The position numbers were made by a program, and so were the translations under genes. A DNA stretch of 64,000 nt from Ruminococcus sp. (GTDB taxonomy: Bacteria > Bacillota > Clostridia > Oscillospirales > Ruminococcaceae): positions 62,001 to 126,000 of the forward strand of contig JAHZHC010000007.1 in the NCBI GenBank assembly GCA_019420505.1. Reading direction: 5' to 3'. The stretch's first letter is position 1; every line of letters starts with the position of its first letter. Below, piece after piece: positions 34,481 through 43,369 of the stretch. The notes under the pieces are model-generated. The model saw nothing but the letters and a program-made list of their open reading frames with translations, made no database searches and had not been told where the DNA came from.

Positions 34481-34987
34481 TTGAGGATATTGGGAATTGA
34501 TCCGGGATATGCTATCGTAGGATATGGAATTCTCGATTATTCAGCAAACCGCTTTGAAGTTGTGGGATTCGGAGCAATAACTACAGCAGCAGATATGAGT
34601 TTTACAAAAAGACTTGAGGTTATTTATAACGATATGTGCCAAATACTTGATTTGTATAAACCCGATGAAATGGGAATAGAAAAGCTGTTTTTCAATACGA
34701 ATCAGAAAACGGGAATCGATGTGGCACAAGCAAGAGGCGTAACCATACTCCCCGCAATTCAGCGTAATATACCTATATATGAGTATACTCCTCTTCAGGT
34801 AAAAAGTTCTATAGTCGGTTATGGAAGAGCAGAGAAAAAACAGGTTCAGGAAATGACTAAAAGTATTCTGAGATTAAAAGAAGTTCCCAAGCCCGATGAT
34901 ACAGCCGATGCTGTTGCCATTGCAATTACCCATGGATATTCTATAACCACACGAAAACTTACTGAAAATTTAGGTGATAAAATATGA
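34481..34987 (+). CDS. ruvC: Holliday junction resolvase RuvC
   Basis: The 168-residue endonuclease cuts Holliday junctions with RuvAB. The catalytic acidic residues are visible: D7 in ILGIDPG, Glu in GIEKLFF, and the Asp pair in PDDTADAVAIA. The start is taken as TTG 34481, because AAGGCGGT lies 6 bases upstream and the family begins MxILGIDPG; GTG 34472 would overlap that site. Its last 4 bases overlap ruvA (ATGA), so translation is coupled. Confidence 0.95.
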   Translation: MRILGIDPGYAIVGYGILDYSANRFEVVGFGAITTAADMSFTKRLEVIYNDMCQILDLYKPDEMGIEKLFFNTNQKTGIDVAQARGVTILPAIQRNIPIYEYTPLQVKSSIVGYGRAEKKQVQEMTKSILRLKEVPKPDDTADAVAIAITHGYSITTRKLTENLGDKI

Positions 34988-35577
34988 TATATTCTGTGTC
35001 AGGAAAACTGATTCATACCGAAGGCGAGCTTGCTGTCATTGAATGCGGCGGAGTGGGATATGCCTGTAAAACTACCTTGTCTACCTTGCAGAAAATTGCA
35101 GGGGAAACCAATGTGACGCTTCTTACATTTATGAGCGTGAGAGAGGACGCTGTGGAGCTTTTTGGCTTTGCCGACAGTGAGGAGCTGAGAGCGTTTAAGC
35201 TTCTTATTTCAGTTTCGGGAGTAGGACCAAAAGCAGGTCTTGCAATTCTTTCAGCCATGTCACCTCAGCAGTTTGCGCTGGCGGTTGCAACAACCGATTC
35301 AAAAGCGTTTACACAAGTAAAAGGAATCGGCAAAAAAACTGCTGAAAGGATCTGTCTTGAATTAAGAGATAAGGTTGCAGGAGAAACTATTTCAGTAAGA
35401 GGACAAACAGCAGTGGCCATTCCGTCTATGGGCGGAAATATCGGTGAAGCAATAACTGCTCTTGAAGTGCTTGGCTATTCTTCGGCAGAAGCCGCAGGAG
35501 TAATTTCTAAGCTTGATCCGGAATTGCCTGTGGAGGAGCTTATAAAAAAAGCGCTTATAGGACTTGCAAAGTTTTAA
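34984..35577 (+). CDS. ruvA: Holliday junction branch-migration protein RuvA
   Basis: The 197-residue protein has the N-terminal OB-fold (MIYSVSGKLIHTEG), tandem helix-hairpin-helix DNA-binding motifs (LLISVSGVGPKAGLAIL and VKGIGKKTAERICLEL), and a C-terminal domain (about 150-197) that contacts RuvB. It forms the tetramer that holds the four-way junction flat. The start overlaps ruvC by four bases. Confidence 0.96.
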   Translation: MIYSVSGKLIHTEGELAVIECGGVGYACKTTLSTLQKIAGETNVTLLTFMSVREDAVELFGFADSEELRAFKLLISVSGVGPKAGLAILSAMSPQQFALAVATTDSKAFTQVKGIGKKTAERICLELRDKVAGETISVRGQTAVAIPSMGGNIGEAITALEVLGYSSAEAAGVISKLDPELPVEELIKKALIGLAKF

Positions 35578-35619
35578 TAGAATTAAAAAGCAATCTTTTC
35601 AAAGCATAGGAGAATTTAA

Positions 35620-36660
35620 ATGATAGAACAAGGCGAGTTTGATATAGAAAACAGAATAGTTGCCACTAAGCAGATTTCACAGGATACCACTGATGATTTT
35701 GAGGTAAGTCTGCGTCCCAAAACACTTGTTGAGTATATAGGACAGGATAAGGTTAAGGAAAATCTGTCAATTTATATTCAGGCTGCGAAGAACAGGGGAG
35801 ACAGTTTAGATCATATCCTGCTCTATGGACCTCCCGGGCTTGGAAAAACAACGCTCTCTGCAATTATTGCACATGAAATGGGAGTCAATATCCGTACAAC
35901 ATCAGGACCGGCCATAGAGAAACCGGGCGACCTTGCCGCATTGCTTACTAACCTTGAGGACGGCGATGTGCTTTTTATAGATGAAATCCATCGGCTTTCA
36001 AGACAGGTGGAAGAGGTGCTCTATCCCGCACTTGAGGACTATGCACTGGATATTATTATGGGAAAAGGCCCTGCCGCCAGATCAATAAGAATCGAGCTGA
36101 ATAAGTTTACCCTCGTGGGTGCAACTACAAGAGCAGGACAGCTTACTTCACCGCTTCGTGATCGTTTCGGAGTAATTGAAAGACTGGAGCTTTACAGCAA
36201 CGAACAGCTTTGCGATATAGTAATGCGTTCAGCCGTAATATTAGGCGTTCCCTGTGATAAGAACGGAGCTATGGAGCTTGCTTCACGCTCAAGAGGTACT
36301 CCCCGAATTGCAAACCGCTTTTTAAAAAGAGTAAGGGATTTTGCAGAAGTCATGGGCGACGGCAGAATTACAAAGGACATTGCTAAAATTGCACTTGACA
36401 GAATGGAAGTTGATAGCCTCGGACTTGACAGTCTTGATAAACGTGTTCTGACAATGATAATCAAAGGCTATGGCGGCGGTCCGGTGGGACTCGAAACATT
36501 GGCGTCTGCATTGAATGAGGAAGCAGTAACGCTGGAGGATGTGTGTGAACCGTATCTTATGCAGCTTGGATTTTTGTCGAGAACTCAAAGAGGACGCTGT
36601 GCAACACAGCTTGCATATGAGCATCTGGGTATTTTAAAAGACGGCCAGACGACGCTTTAA
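35620..36660 (+). CDS. ruvB: Holliday junction helicase motor RuvB
   Basis: The 346-residue AAA+ motor has Walker A GPPGLGKTT, Walker B LFIDEIHRL, sensor 1 VGATTRAG, and the arginine-finger region PLRDRFGV. A winged-helix domain follows at the C-terminus (GFLSRTQRGR). It drives branch migration at RuvA-bound junctions. It lies 42 bases after ruvA in one operon, with an AGGAG-type site 7 bases before the ATG. The N-terminal 25 residues are an extension typical of Firmicutes. Confidence 0.96.
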   Translation: MIEQGEFDIENRIVATKQISQDTTDDFEVSLRPKTLVEYIGQDKVKENLSIYIQAAKNRGDSLDHILLYGPPGLGKTTLSAIIAHEMGVNIRTTSGPAIEKPGDLAALLTNLEDGDVLFIDEIHRLSRQVEEVLYPALEDYALDIIMGKGPAARSIRIELNKFTLVGATTRAGQLTSPLRDRFGVIERLELYSNEQLCDIVMRSAVILGVPCDKNGAMELASRSRGTPRIANRFLKRVRDFAEVMGDGRITKDIAKIALDRMEVDSLGLDSLDKRVLTMIIKGYGGGPVGLETLASALNEEAVTLEDVCEPYLMQLGFLSRTQRGRCATQLAYEHLGILKDGQTTL

Positions 36661-36693
36661 CAATTTAAAATCCATGATCGGGAGGCATAAATC

Positions 36694-37182
36694 ATGAGCT
36701 TTGAAATAAAAGATATGACAGAGAAATATGTTCAGGGCTTTGGTTATGTGTTGTATACTGCATGGGAGGAAACCTATCGAGGATTAATGCCGGACAGCTT
36801 GCTTGACGGCCATTCGCTTGAAAGATGTATTGATATTGCAAAAACTGATCCGCATAATAAATATGTAGCTATAAGCGATGATAAGGTTGTAGGAGTTATT
36901 GCATTTTTACCTCAGGCAAGAGATTTTGTTTCTGATAAGAACAGCAGCGAAATAGTTGCTTTATATGTTTTAAAAGAATATCAAAAACAGGGCATAGGCA
37001 AAGCTTTAATGAATAATGCCTTTAAAGATATTTCCTTAAAAAAGATTACGCTTTTTGTTTTAAAGGGTAATGAAAATGCCATTGAATTCTATAAGCATAT
37101 GGGGTTTGAATTTACAGGCAAAGAGCTTGAGGAAACAATAAATAATCAAAAAATATATGAACTTGAAATGATAAAAAGATAA
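36694..37182 (+). CDS. GNAT-family N-acetyltransferase
   Basis: The 162-residue protein fits the GCN5-related fold. A central strand (SSEIVALYVLKEY) is followed by the acetyl-CoA pyrophosphate loop QKQGIGKAL (consensus Q/RxxGxG/A) near residue 95. LKGNENAIEFYKHMGFE is the classic motif B. The substrate is unknown. GGGAGG lies 9 bases before the ATG. It is between ruvB and glmM in the same direction and could ride on either transcript. Confidence 0.88.
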   Translation: MSFEIKDMTEKYVQGFGYVLYTAWEETYRGLMPDSLLDGHSLERCIDIAKTDPHNKYVAISDDKVVGVIAFLPQARDFVSDKNSSEIVALYVLKEYQKQGIGKALMNNAFKDISLKKITLFVLKGNENAIEFYKHMGFEFTGKELEETINNQKIYELEMIKR

Positions 37183-37232
37183 ATTGATTATGATTAATAT
37201 ATTAACAAAAAATAATAAAAGGAGTTTTTTTA

Positions 37233-38576
37233 ATGGGAAGATTATTCGGAACTGACGGTGCAAGAGGGATAGCGATTACTGAACTTACCTGTGAAACGGC
37301 TATGAATATCGGACGGGCAGCAGCATTGGTGCTCGCAAAGGAAACAAATCATACCCCTAAAATCATTATAGGTAAGGATACGAGAATTTCAGGCGATGTC
37401 CTTGAGGCAGCACTTGTTGCAGGTATCTGTTCTGTAGGAGCAAACGTCCATATCCTTGGAGTACTTCCTACTCCTGCCGTTGCTATGCTTGTTAAGAAAT
37501 ATGAGGCGGACGCAGGCGTAATGATCTCAGCATCACATAATTCTGTGGAGTTTAACGGCATAAAGCTTTTTTCAGGTACAGGCTTTAAGCTTTCGGATAA
37601 AATCGAGCAGGAAATCGAAGAGCTGATTCTTGATACTCCTGAAAAAATGCAGCTTAAAGACGGATGTGAAATAGGAAGAGTGTTCTATGAAATGAACGCA
37701 GAATGGGATTATATCCGTTATGTAAGAAAAACTGTAGATGCCGATTTTACAGGTATAAAAGTGGCCCTTGACTGCGCAAACGGTTCTGCTTCAGGAACTG
37801 CTAAGAAGCTTTTTGAAGGACTTGGCGCATCATGCGTAATGATAAGTGATAAACCTGACGGAACTAATATCAATAAAAACTGCGGCTCAACACATATTGA
37901 ACAGCTTATGAAAACAGTTGTGGAGAAAAAATGCGATGTTGGACTTGCATTTGACGGAGATGCTGACAGATGTCTTGCCGTTGACGACAGGGGACAGCTT
38001 ATTGACGGTGACAAATTGCTCGCTATATTCTCGAAGTTTATGAAAGTACAAGGCAAGCTTAAATCAAATACCTGTGTTGTTACCGTAATGAGCAATCTTG
38101 GATTTTTTAAATTTGCAAAAGAAAACGGTATAAATGCAACAACTACTGCTGTCGGCGACAGATATGTTCTTGAAAGAATGCAGAAGCTTGATTATAATCT
38201 TGGTGGAGAGCAGTCGGGTCATATTATTTTTCTTGACGAAGCAAATACAGGCGACGGACAGCTTACAGGTGTAAAGCTTCTTGAAGTAATGAAAAAAACA
38301 GGTAAAAAGTCCAGCGAACTGGCAGCTTGTATGGAAACCTATCCTCAGGTTCTTGTAAATGTAAAAATTACAGCAGATAAAAAGGGCATGTGGGAGAAAG
38401 ATGAAAAAATTCAGCAGGCTATTGAGATGTATAAGGAAAAGCTGGGAGATGACGGAAGAATTCTTGTGCGTGAATCCGGAACAGAACCCCTCGTCCGTGT
38501 AATGTTAGAGGGCAAGAAAACAGGAATAATAACCGAGTATGCAAACAATATTGCTAAATTAATCGAGGAAATGTAG
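37233..38576 (+). CDS. glmM: Phosphoglucosamine mutase
   Basis: The 447-residue enzyme converts glucosamine-6-phosphate to glucosamine-1-phosphate for peptidoglycan precursors. It begins MGRLFGTDGARG, the GlmM hallmark. The active phosphoserine is S101 in SASHNSVEFNG, the magnesium loop is DGDADRC, and the sugar loop is GGEQSGH, which is the GlmM version. The phosphate loop is RESGTEPLVRVM. AAAAGGAG lies 9 bases before the ATG. Phosphorylation of Ser101 is needed for activity in characterised homologues. Confidence 0.96.
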   Translation: MGRLFGTDGARGIAITELTCETAMNIGRAAALVLAKETNHTPKIIIGKDTRISGDVLEAALVAGICSVGANVHILGVLPTPAVAMLVKKYEADAGVMISASHNSVEFNGIKLFSGTGFKLSDKIEQEIEELILDTPEKMQLKDGCEIGRVFYEMNAEWDYIRYVRKTVDADFTGIKVALDCANGSASGTAKKLFEGLGASCVMISDKPDGTNINKNCGSTHIEQLMKTVVEKKCDVGLAFDGDADRCLAVDDRGQLIDGDKLLAIFSKFMKVQGKLKSNTCVVTVMSNLGFFKFAKENGINATTTAVGDRYVLERMQKLDYNLGGEQSGHIIFLDEANTGDGQLTGVKLLEVMKKTGKKSSELAACMETYPQVLVNVKITADKKGMWEKDEKIQQAIEMYKEKLGDDGRILVRESGTEPLVRVMLEGKKTGIITEYANNIAKLIEEM

Positions 38577-38846
38577 TTCACTTAAAAAGTGAACCGAAAA
38601 ATTGCGGCATCGTTCGGTGCAAATCCCTCACTCGTTTGAGATATTGGTTAGTTAGCGGTCGCAGTTATTAATTTCAACAAATACATGGCGTGAAAAATAT
38701 GATTTGAAAAGTGGACGGAAAAATTTTGGATTATGGTTTCCGGTAATTAAAATTCTGCAAAATATTGAACTATATAAAAATTGCTTGAAGGGACGGACCT
38801 GTGATCACCGTTCGGTTTATAATATATACAGAAAGTGTGCTTGTTT
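38577..38846. other. Noncoding gap after glmM
   Basis: GTTCACTT and AAGTGAAC (38576-38594) form a perfect hairpin immediately after the glmM stop, without a T-run. The remaining 250 bases are AT-rich and show no clear promoter, tRNA or gene. Confidence 0.5.
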
Positions 38847-39542
38847 ATGAAAATATGTATAATTAACGGGCAAAATCATAAAGGCTCTACATACCATATA
38901 GGCAAAATGCTTGCCGATAAAATCGGCGGAGAAGTAACGGAGTTTTTCCTGCCAAAGGATTTTAATGAATTCTGCTGCGGCTGTACAAACTGTTTTATGA
39001 ATGGTGAAGAACAGTGCCCCCATTATGAAAAACTGCAGCCTATTACAGAAGCAATGGATAATGCTGATTTGCTTATATTTACATCTCCTGTTTATGTGTA
39101 TCACTGTACAGGTTCAATGAAAGCATTTCTTGATCATTACGGCTGGCGCTGGATCGTGCACCGTCCGGAAGAAAAAATGTTTTCAAAGCGTGCGGTGGTT
39201 ATTTCTACAGCAGCAGGCGGCGGAATGAAATCTGCCAATAAGGATATGAAAGACAGCCTTATTTTCTGGGGAGTTCCTAAGATATATTCAATAGGAAAAG
39301 GCGTAAGAGCCTGTTCATGGGAGGAAGTTCCGCAGAAAATCAAAACTAATTTAGAGTTAAAAACAGACAGGCTTGCTGCCAAAATGAAAAAATTAAAATC
39401 CAAACCATCGGTAAGTCTTAAAGGCTGGTTTTATTTCACAGCAATGCACTTTGCAAATAAAAAAGGATGGAATCCTGCGGACAGTGAATATTGGCAGATT
39501 AAAGGCTGGACTGAAAATAAAAGGCCTTGGAAACTTAGTTAA
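38847..39542 (+). CDS. Flavodoxin-fold NAD(P)H-dependent FMN reductase-like protein
   Basis: The 231-residue protein starts MKICIINGQNHKGSTYHIG, the FMN phosphate-binding loop of the flavodoxin_2/iron-sulfur flavoprotein group. CCGCTNCFMNGEEQCPHYEK supplies four cysteines spaced like the cluster motif of iron-sulfur flavoproteins. FTSPVYVYHCTGSMKAFLDH is the conserved FMN-contact strand. It probably carries FMN and possibly a 4Fe-4S cluster, acting in electron transfer or redox defence. The C-terminal 60 residues are a lineage-specific extension. The start ATG 38847 has only a weak ribosome site. Confidence 0.8.
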   Translation: MKICIINGQNHKGSTYHIGKMLADKIGGEVTEFFLPKDFNEFCCGCTNCFMNGEEQCPHYEKLQPITEAMDNADLLIFTSPVYVYHCTGSMKAFLDHYGWRWIVHRPEEKMFSKRAVVISTAAGGGMKSANKDMKDSLIFWGVPKIYSIGKGVRACSWEEVPQKIKTNLELKTDRLAAKMKKLKSKPSVSLKGWFYFTAMHFANKKGWNPADSEYWQIKGWTENKRPWKLS

Positions 39543-39573
39543 GACGTAGTAATTAAAGAAGGATAGTAAAACT

Positions 39574-40437
39574 ATGAGAACAGCGGAAAATTGGAAAGAC
39601 TATAAAATAATAGATACTTCAAACGGCGATAAGCTTGAAAGCTGGGGAGGTAAAATTCTTGTTCGTCCCGATCCTCAAATTATTTGGAAATCAAAGCATA
39701 AAACCGATTGGTGGGATAAAGCTGACGCAGTCTATCACCGTTCAAATAAAGGCGGCGGCGAGTGGGAATATCGCAGAAAGCTTCCCGAAAGCTGGACAAT
39801 AAACTATGGGGAACTGAAATTCAATATTCGTCCCACCGGCTTTAAGCATACCGGACTTTTTCCAGAACAGGCAGTGAACTGGGACTTTATGGCTGAAAAA
39901 ATCAAAAATGCCGGAAGACCTGTAAAGGTGCTTAATTTGTTTGCATATACAGGCGGAGCAACTCTTGCCTGTGCAAATGCAGGAGCAAGCGTTTCTCACG
40001 TTGACGCTTCAAAAGGAATGGTGCAATGGGCAAGAGATAACGCCGCAGCCTCAGGACTGACTGATAAGCCTATCCGTTGGCTTGTGGACGACTGCGAAAA
40101 ATTTGTGAAACGTGAAATAAAGCGTGGAAATCTTTATGATGCCGTAGTTATGGATCCGCCAAGCTATGGAAGAGGTCCGGGCGGAGAGATATGGAAATTG
40201 GAGGACTGTATCTATGAGCTGGTGAAAACCTGTTCACAGGTGTTAAGTGATAAGCCGCTGTTCTTTTTGCTCAATAGCTATACAACAGGGCTTTCGCCGT
40301 CGGTTATGGCTTATATACTTAACGAGGTGCTTACCCCCAAGTTCGGCGGAAGTGTTACAGCAGATGAAATCGGTCTGCCTGTTGAAACATCGGGAATGGC
40401 GCTGCCGTGCGGCTCAACGGCGATATTTCAATTATAA
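39574..40437 (+). CDS. Class I SAM-dependent methyltransferase, RlmI/RlmK-like
   Basis: The 287-residue methyltransferase has motif I VLNLFAYTGGATLACA, an acidic motif II (VSHVDASKGMVQWA), and motif IV MDPPSYGRG, the DPP(S/A)-type signature of 23S rRNA cytosine-C5 and related methyltransferases. The N-terminal PUA domain of RlmI is missing, so this is the short form. Ribosomal RNA is the likely substrate by homology. GAAGGA lies 10 bases before the ATG, 31 bases after the flavoprotein gene. Confidence 0.85.
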   Translation: MRTAENWKDYKIIDTSNGDKLESWGGKILVRPDPQIIWKSKHKTDWWDKADAVYHRSNKGGGEWEYRRKLPESWTINYGELKFNIRPTGFKHTGLFPEQAVNWDFMAEKIKNAGRPVKVLNLFAYTGGATLACANAGASVSHVDASKGMVQWARDNAAASGLTDKPIRWLVDDCEKFVKREIKRGNLYDAVVMDPPSYGRGPGGEIWKLEDCIYELVKTCSQVLSDKPLFFLLNSYTTGLSPSVMAYILNEVLTPKFGGSVTADEIGLPVETSGMALPCGSTAIFQL

Positions 40438-40494
40438 ATTAAGATATTAAATATTTAAGTGCAGTCCAATTATATGTGAACAGGAGTAATAATT

Positions 40495-41058
40495 ATGAAA
40501 ACATACACAATAATAGGCGGAGTTAACGGAGTGGGTAAAAGCAGTCTTTCGGGTGTCTTGTCTGCTGAAAATTCAGATTTGGGAATTATAATTGATACTG
40601 ATAAAATCACACAGGAATTGGGCGGAGATAAAATAAGGGGAGGAAAGTTTGCTGTAAAACGAATTTCGGATTGTTTAAATAAAGGAATTAATTTCACACA
40701 GGAAACTACCCTTTCAGGTGTGCGAACACTTAAAACAATACAAAGAGCAAAGGAACTTGGTTATTTTATAAGGCTTTATTATGTAGGTGTGAGTTCTTTA
40801 GAAGAAAGTATAGTTCGTATAAAAAACAGAGTGAGAAAAGGCGGTCATAATATATCGGATCAAGATATAATACGCAGATATAATAAACGTTTTGAGGATT
40901 TGTCAAGAGTGTTGCCTTATTGCAATGAAGTCCGTTTTTTTGATAACAACAATGGCTTTATTGAAGCAGCCGAATATAAAAACGGTATGTTGATTATTAA
41001 AACAGAACAAATTCCTCAATGGCTTAATGATTTAAAAGAGTATTTGAAATTCTATTGA
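40495..41058 (+). CDS. Zeta-toxin-like P-loop kinase
   Basis: The 187-residue protein has a Walker A of GGVNGVGKSS at 8-17, IIDTDKITQELGG near residue 32, and NFTQETTLSG near residue 70. These match the zeta-toxin/UDP-N-acetylglucosamine-kinase-like ATPase group. A catalytic arginine pair may be in RIKNRVRKGGH near residue 115. No small epsilon-type antitoxin gene lies on either side, so this may be a chromosomal metabolite kinase rather than a toxin. AGGAG lies 9 bases before the ATG. Confidence 0.72.
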   Translation: MKTYTIIGGVNGVGKSSLSGVLSAENSDLGIIIDTDKITQELGGDKIRGGKFAVKRISDCLNKGINFTQETTLSGVRTLKTIQRAKELGYFIRLYYVGVSSLEESIVRIKNRVRKGGHNISDQDIIRRYNKRFEDLSRVLPYCNEVRFFDNNNGFIEAAEYKNGMLIIKTEQIPQWLNDLKEYLKFY

Positions 41059-41116
41059 GAAAAAACAGTTTGCTTATTAGCGATAAATAATTTGTATGTT
41101 TAAAAGGAGCGTTTTA

Positions 41117-41365
41117 ATGAAACTCAGTGATCTGCCTAATATAGGCGCAGTGTTGGAAAAGCAGCTTGAAGCCGTTGGGATTGATACTCCCGAAAACCTT
41201 AGAGAAACAGGTACAGAGGAAACATTTTTAAAGCTTAAAGCATATGATCCGGGTTCCTGTTTTCATAAGCTGACAGCAGTTGAGGGCGCAGTTCAGGGAA
41301 TACCAAAAAAGAATATATCGGAACAAAGAAAAAAAGAATTAAAAACATTTTTTGATAAACTATAA
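41117..41365 (+). CDS. TfoX C-terminal-domain protein
   Basis: The 82-residue protein matches the stand-alone TfoX/Sxy C-terminal domain, a helix-hairpin-helix-like fold: LSDLPNIGAVLEKQLEAVGI, then TEETFLKLKA and LTAVEGAVQGIP. In proteobacteria TfoX regulates competence; short Firmicute versions are uncharacterised. ATG 41117 is preceded by AAAAGGAG, and an upstream in-frame start has none. It is probably the end of the preceding gene group, before a hairpin-rich spacer. Confidence 0.82.
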   Translation: MKLSDLPNIGAVLEKQLEAVGIDTPENLRETGTEETFLKLKAYDPGSCFHKLTAVEGAVQGIPKKNISEQRKKELKTFFDKL

Positions 41366-41487
41366 CAACGACTTATGTCCCTCGCCTCTAAGGCGGCGGA
41401 TAACTTAGAGTTTCAGTGGGGCAATCCCCAAATGAAACACAAAGGGGCTAATGCCCAGTCGTTTGTCGAATAACGGGGCGATGCCCC
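41366..41487. repeat. Multi-hairpin element between the TfoX-like gene and ecfA1
   Basis: AACGACT (41367-41373) pairs with AGTCGTT (41457-41463), enclosing CGCCT/AGGCG (41383-41395), GTTTCA/TGAAAC with inner GGGG/CCCC (41410-41438), and a GGGC/GCCC stem. GGGGC/GCCCC (41475-41487) follows. The style resembles the element at 34141-34317. It may be a dispersed repeat or the leader of ecfA1; no known riboswitch was recognised. Confidence 0.5.
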
Positions 41488-41509
41488 TTATTGAAACAGA
41501 GGTAATAAA

Positions 41510-42373
41510 ATGAGCAGTTTTATTGAAATAAAGGATTTGCATTTTTCATATATAAATGAAATGGAAGAACCTCCTTTAAAAACTGAGGTTTTAAAAGGAA
41601 TAAATCTTGAAATACAAAAAGGCGAGTTTGTGGCTGTGCTGGGACATAACGGTTCGGGAAAATCTACTTTAGCAAAGTGCATAAATGCTATTAATATCCC
41701 CGAAAGCGGTACAGTTTTTGTAAACGGACTTGATACAAGGGACGATAAAAATCTGCTTGATATAAGAAAAACAGCAGGAATGGTGTTTCAGAATCCCGAT
41801 AACCAGATAGTTGCAACGATCGTAGAAGAAGACGTCGCTTTTGCATTGGAAAATATGGGCGTGCCTCCGTCAGAAATACGTCAGCGTGTTGACGATGCGC
41901 TTAAAACTGTAGGAATGTATGAATATCGTGAGCATGCTCCCCATAAGTTGTCAGGAGGACAAAAGCAAAGAGTAGCTATCGCAGGTGTTATAGCAATGCG
42001 TCCGCAGTGTATTCTTCTGGACGAACCTACAGCAATGCTTGACCCGAAGGGCAGAGCCGAGGTTATGAAAACCATAAAAATGCTTAACCGTGAAAGCGGA
42101 GTTACTATCGTTTTGATTACTCATTATATGGAGGAAGCAGCGCAGGCTGACAGAGTTGTGGTAATTGACAGCGGTGAAATCGTTATGGATAATGAACCTG
42201 AAAAAATATTTTCACAGGTGGATACAATGAGAAATCTGGGACTTGATGTACCTCAGGTTACTCAGCTTGCAAACGGCTTGAAAAAAGCAGGGCACAGTAT
42301 CTCTGCTGAAATCATTACAGAGGATGAGTGTGTTGAAGCCTTGGCTGAAATATTAGCAAATAAAACTAAGTAA
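41510..42373 (+). CDS. ecfA1: Energy-coupling factor transporter ATPase EcfA1
   Basis: The 287-residue ATPase powers ECF importers for vitamins and metal ions with EcfA2, EcfT and an exchangeable substrate-binding S subunit. Walker A is GHNGSGKST, followed by the Q-loop FQNPDNQIVA, the signature LSGGQKQRVAIA, Walker B CILLDEPTAMLD and switch His in LITHYME. The FQNPDNQ Q-loop is typical of EcfA1. AGAGGT lies 9 bases before the ATG. No S-component gene is adjacent, so this is the shared housekeeping module. Confidence 0.94.
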   Translation: MSSFIEIKDLHFSYINEMEEPPLKTEVLKGINLEIQKGEFVAVLGHNGSGKSTLAKCINAINIPESGTVFVNGLDTRDDKNLLDIRKTAGMVFQNPDNQIVATIVEEDVAFALENMGVPPSEIRQRVDDALKTVGMYEYREHAPHKLSGGQKQRVAIAGVIAMRPQCILLDEPTAMLDPKGRAEVMKTIKMLNRESGVTIVLITHYMEEAAQADRVVVIDSGEIVMDNEPEKIFSQVDTMRNLGLDVPQVTQLANGLKKAGHSISAEIITEDECVEALAEILANKTK

Positions 42374-42422
42374 ATGTTTATACTGCATTTTGTACAAAAT
42401 TTTAATGCTATTCTTGTGCTTC

Positions 42423-42451
42423 TTGACAGGATATTGTTTTTGCAGTATAAT
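42423..42451 (+). promoter_or_regulatory. Strong promoter between ecfA1 and ecfA2
   Basis: TTGACA (42423-42428), 17 bases, TATAAT (42446-42451), a perfect sigma-A match inside the ecf cluster. The ecfA2 ATG is 46 bases downstream. Confidence 0.85.
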
Positions 42452-42496
42452 ACCAGTAATTAATCTTTAAGTTGTTGATCTGAAAAAGGAATAAAA

Positions 42497-43351
42497 ATGG
42501 CAGTAATTAAAACAGAAAATTTATCTTATGTCTATGGCGAAGGAACACCTTTTCGAAAGGTAGCCGTGGACAATGTGAATATAGAAATTGAAGAGGGGGA
42601 ATTTGTGGGAGTTATCGGACATACCGGCTCCGGCAAGTCCACCCTTATTCAGCATTTTAACGGATTGCTCAAACCTACCTCAGGAAGAATTTTAATTGAC
42701 GGCGAGGAGCTTTGGCAGGATAAATCAAGACTTCGTGCTATTCGCTTTAAGGTGGGTCTTGTGTTTCAATATCCTGAATATCAGCTTTTTGAGGAAACTA
42801 TATATAAGGATATTGCTTTCGGACCGAGAAACATGGGACTTAATGAGGCGGAAATTGACAGACGTGTCAGAGAAACCGCACGAATGGTCGGCATTTCAGA
42901 GTCTATGCTTGATAAATCGCCTTTTGAGCTTTCCGGAGGACAAAAGCGAAGAGTTGCCATTGCGGGAGTTATGGCAATGGAACCGAAGGTTCTTATCCTT
43001 GATGAGCCTGCGTCAGGACTTGACCCAAAGGGCAGGGAACAGATTTTAGGGCTTATAAAGGATTATCATAAGCTTACGGGAAATACGGTTTTACTGGTTT
43101 CTCATTCAATGGAGGACGTGGCAAAGCACGCTTCAAAAATTCTCGTAATGAATGAGGCAAAGATTTTTTGCTATGATAAGCCTGTAAACGTTTTTCACAG
43201 ATCTCAGGAGCTGGAGCAGATGGGACTTGCAGTCCCTCAGATTACAAGAGTGTTCAATCGCCTGAAATCAATGGGATATGACCTGGGAGAGGACGTTTAT
43301 ACAGTTGATTTTGGTATGAAGCTGTTGCTTGACAATTTGAAAAAGGATTAG
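42497..43351 (+). CDS. ecfA2: Energy-coupling factor transporter ATPase EcfA2
   Basis: The 284-residue second ATPase of the ECF module has Walker A GHTGSGKST, the EcfA2-type Q-loop FQYPEYQLFEE, signature LSGGQKRRVAIA, Walker B VLILDEPASGLD and switch LLVSHSME. It heterodimerises with EcfA1. AAAAGGA lies 8 bases before the ATG. It has its own consensus promoter and is separated from ecfA1 by 123 bases, so ecfA2-ecfT may be expressed above or independently of ecfA1. Confidence 0.94.
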   Translation: MAVIKTENLSYVYGEGTPFRKVAVDNVNIEIEEGEFVGVIGHTGSGKSTLIQHFNGLLKPTSGRILIDGEELWQDKSRLRAIRFKVGLVFQYPEYQLFEETIYKDIAFGPRNMGLNEAEIDRRVRETARMVGISESMLDKSPFELSGGQKRRVAIAGVMAMEPKVLILDEPASGLDPKGREQILGLIKDYHKLTGNTVLLVSHSMEDVAKHASKILVMNEAKIFCYDKPVNVFHRSQELEQMGLAVPQITRVFNRLKSMGYDLGEDVYTVDFGMKLLLDNLKKD

Positions 43352-43369
43352 TTTTTAGGAGGATGTACC

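Noticed and set aside
38577..38846. tRNA or small RNA gene after glmM
   Set aside because: The partial TTCGGTGCAAATCC stretch does not sit in a cloverleaf and there is no acceptor stem or terminator.
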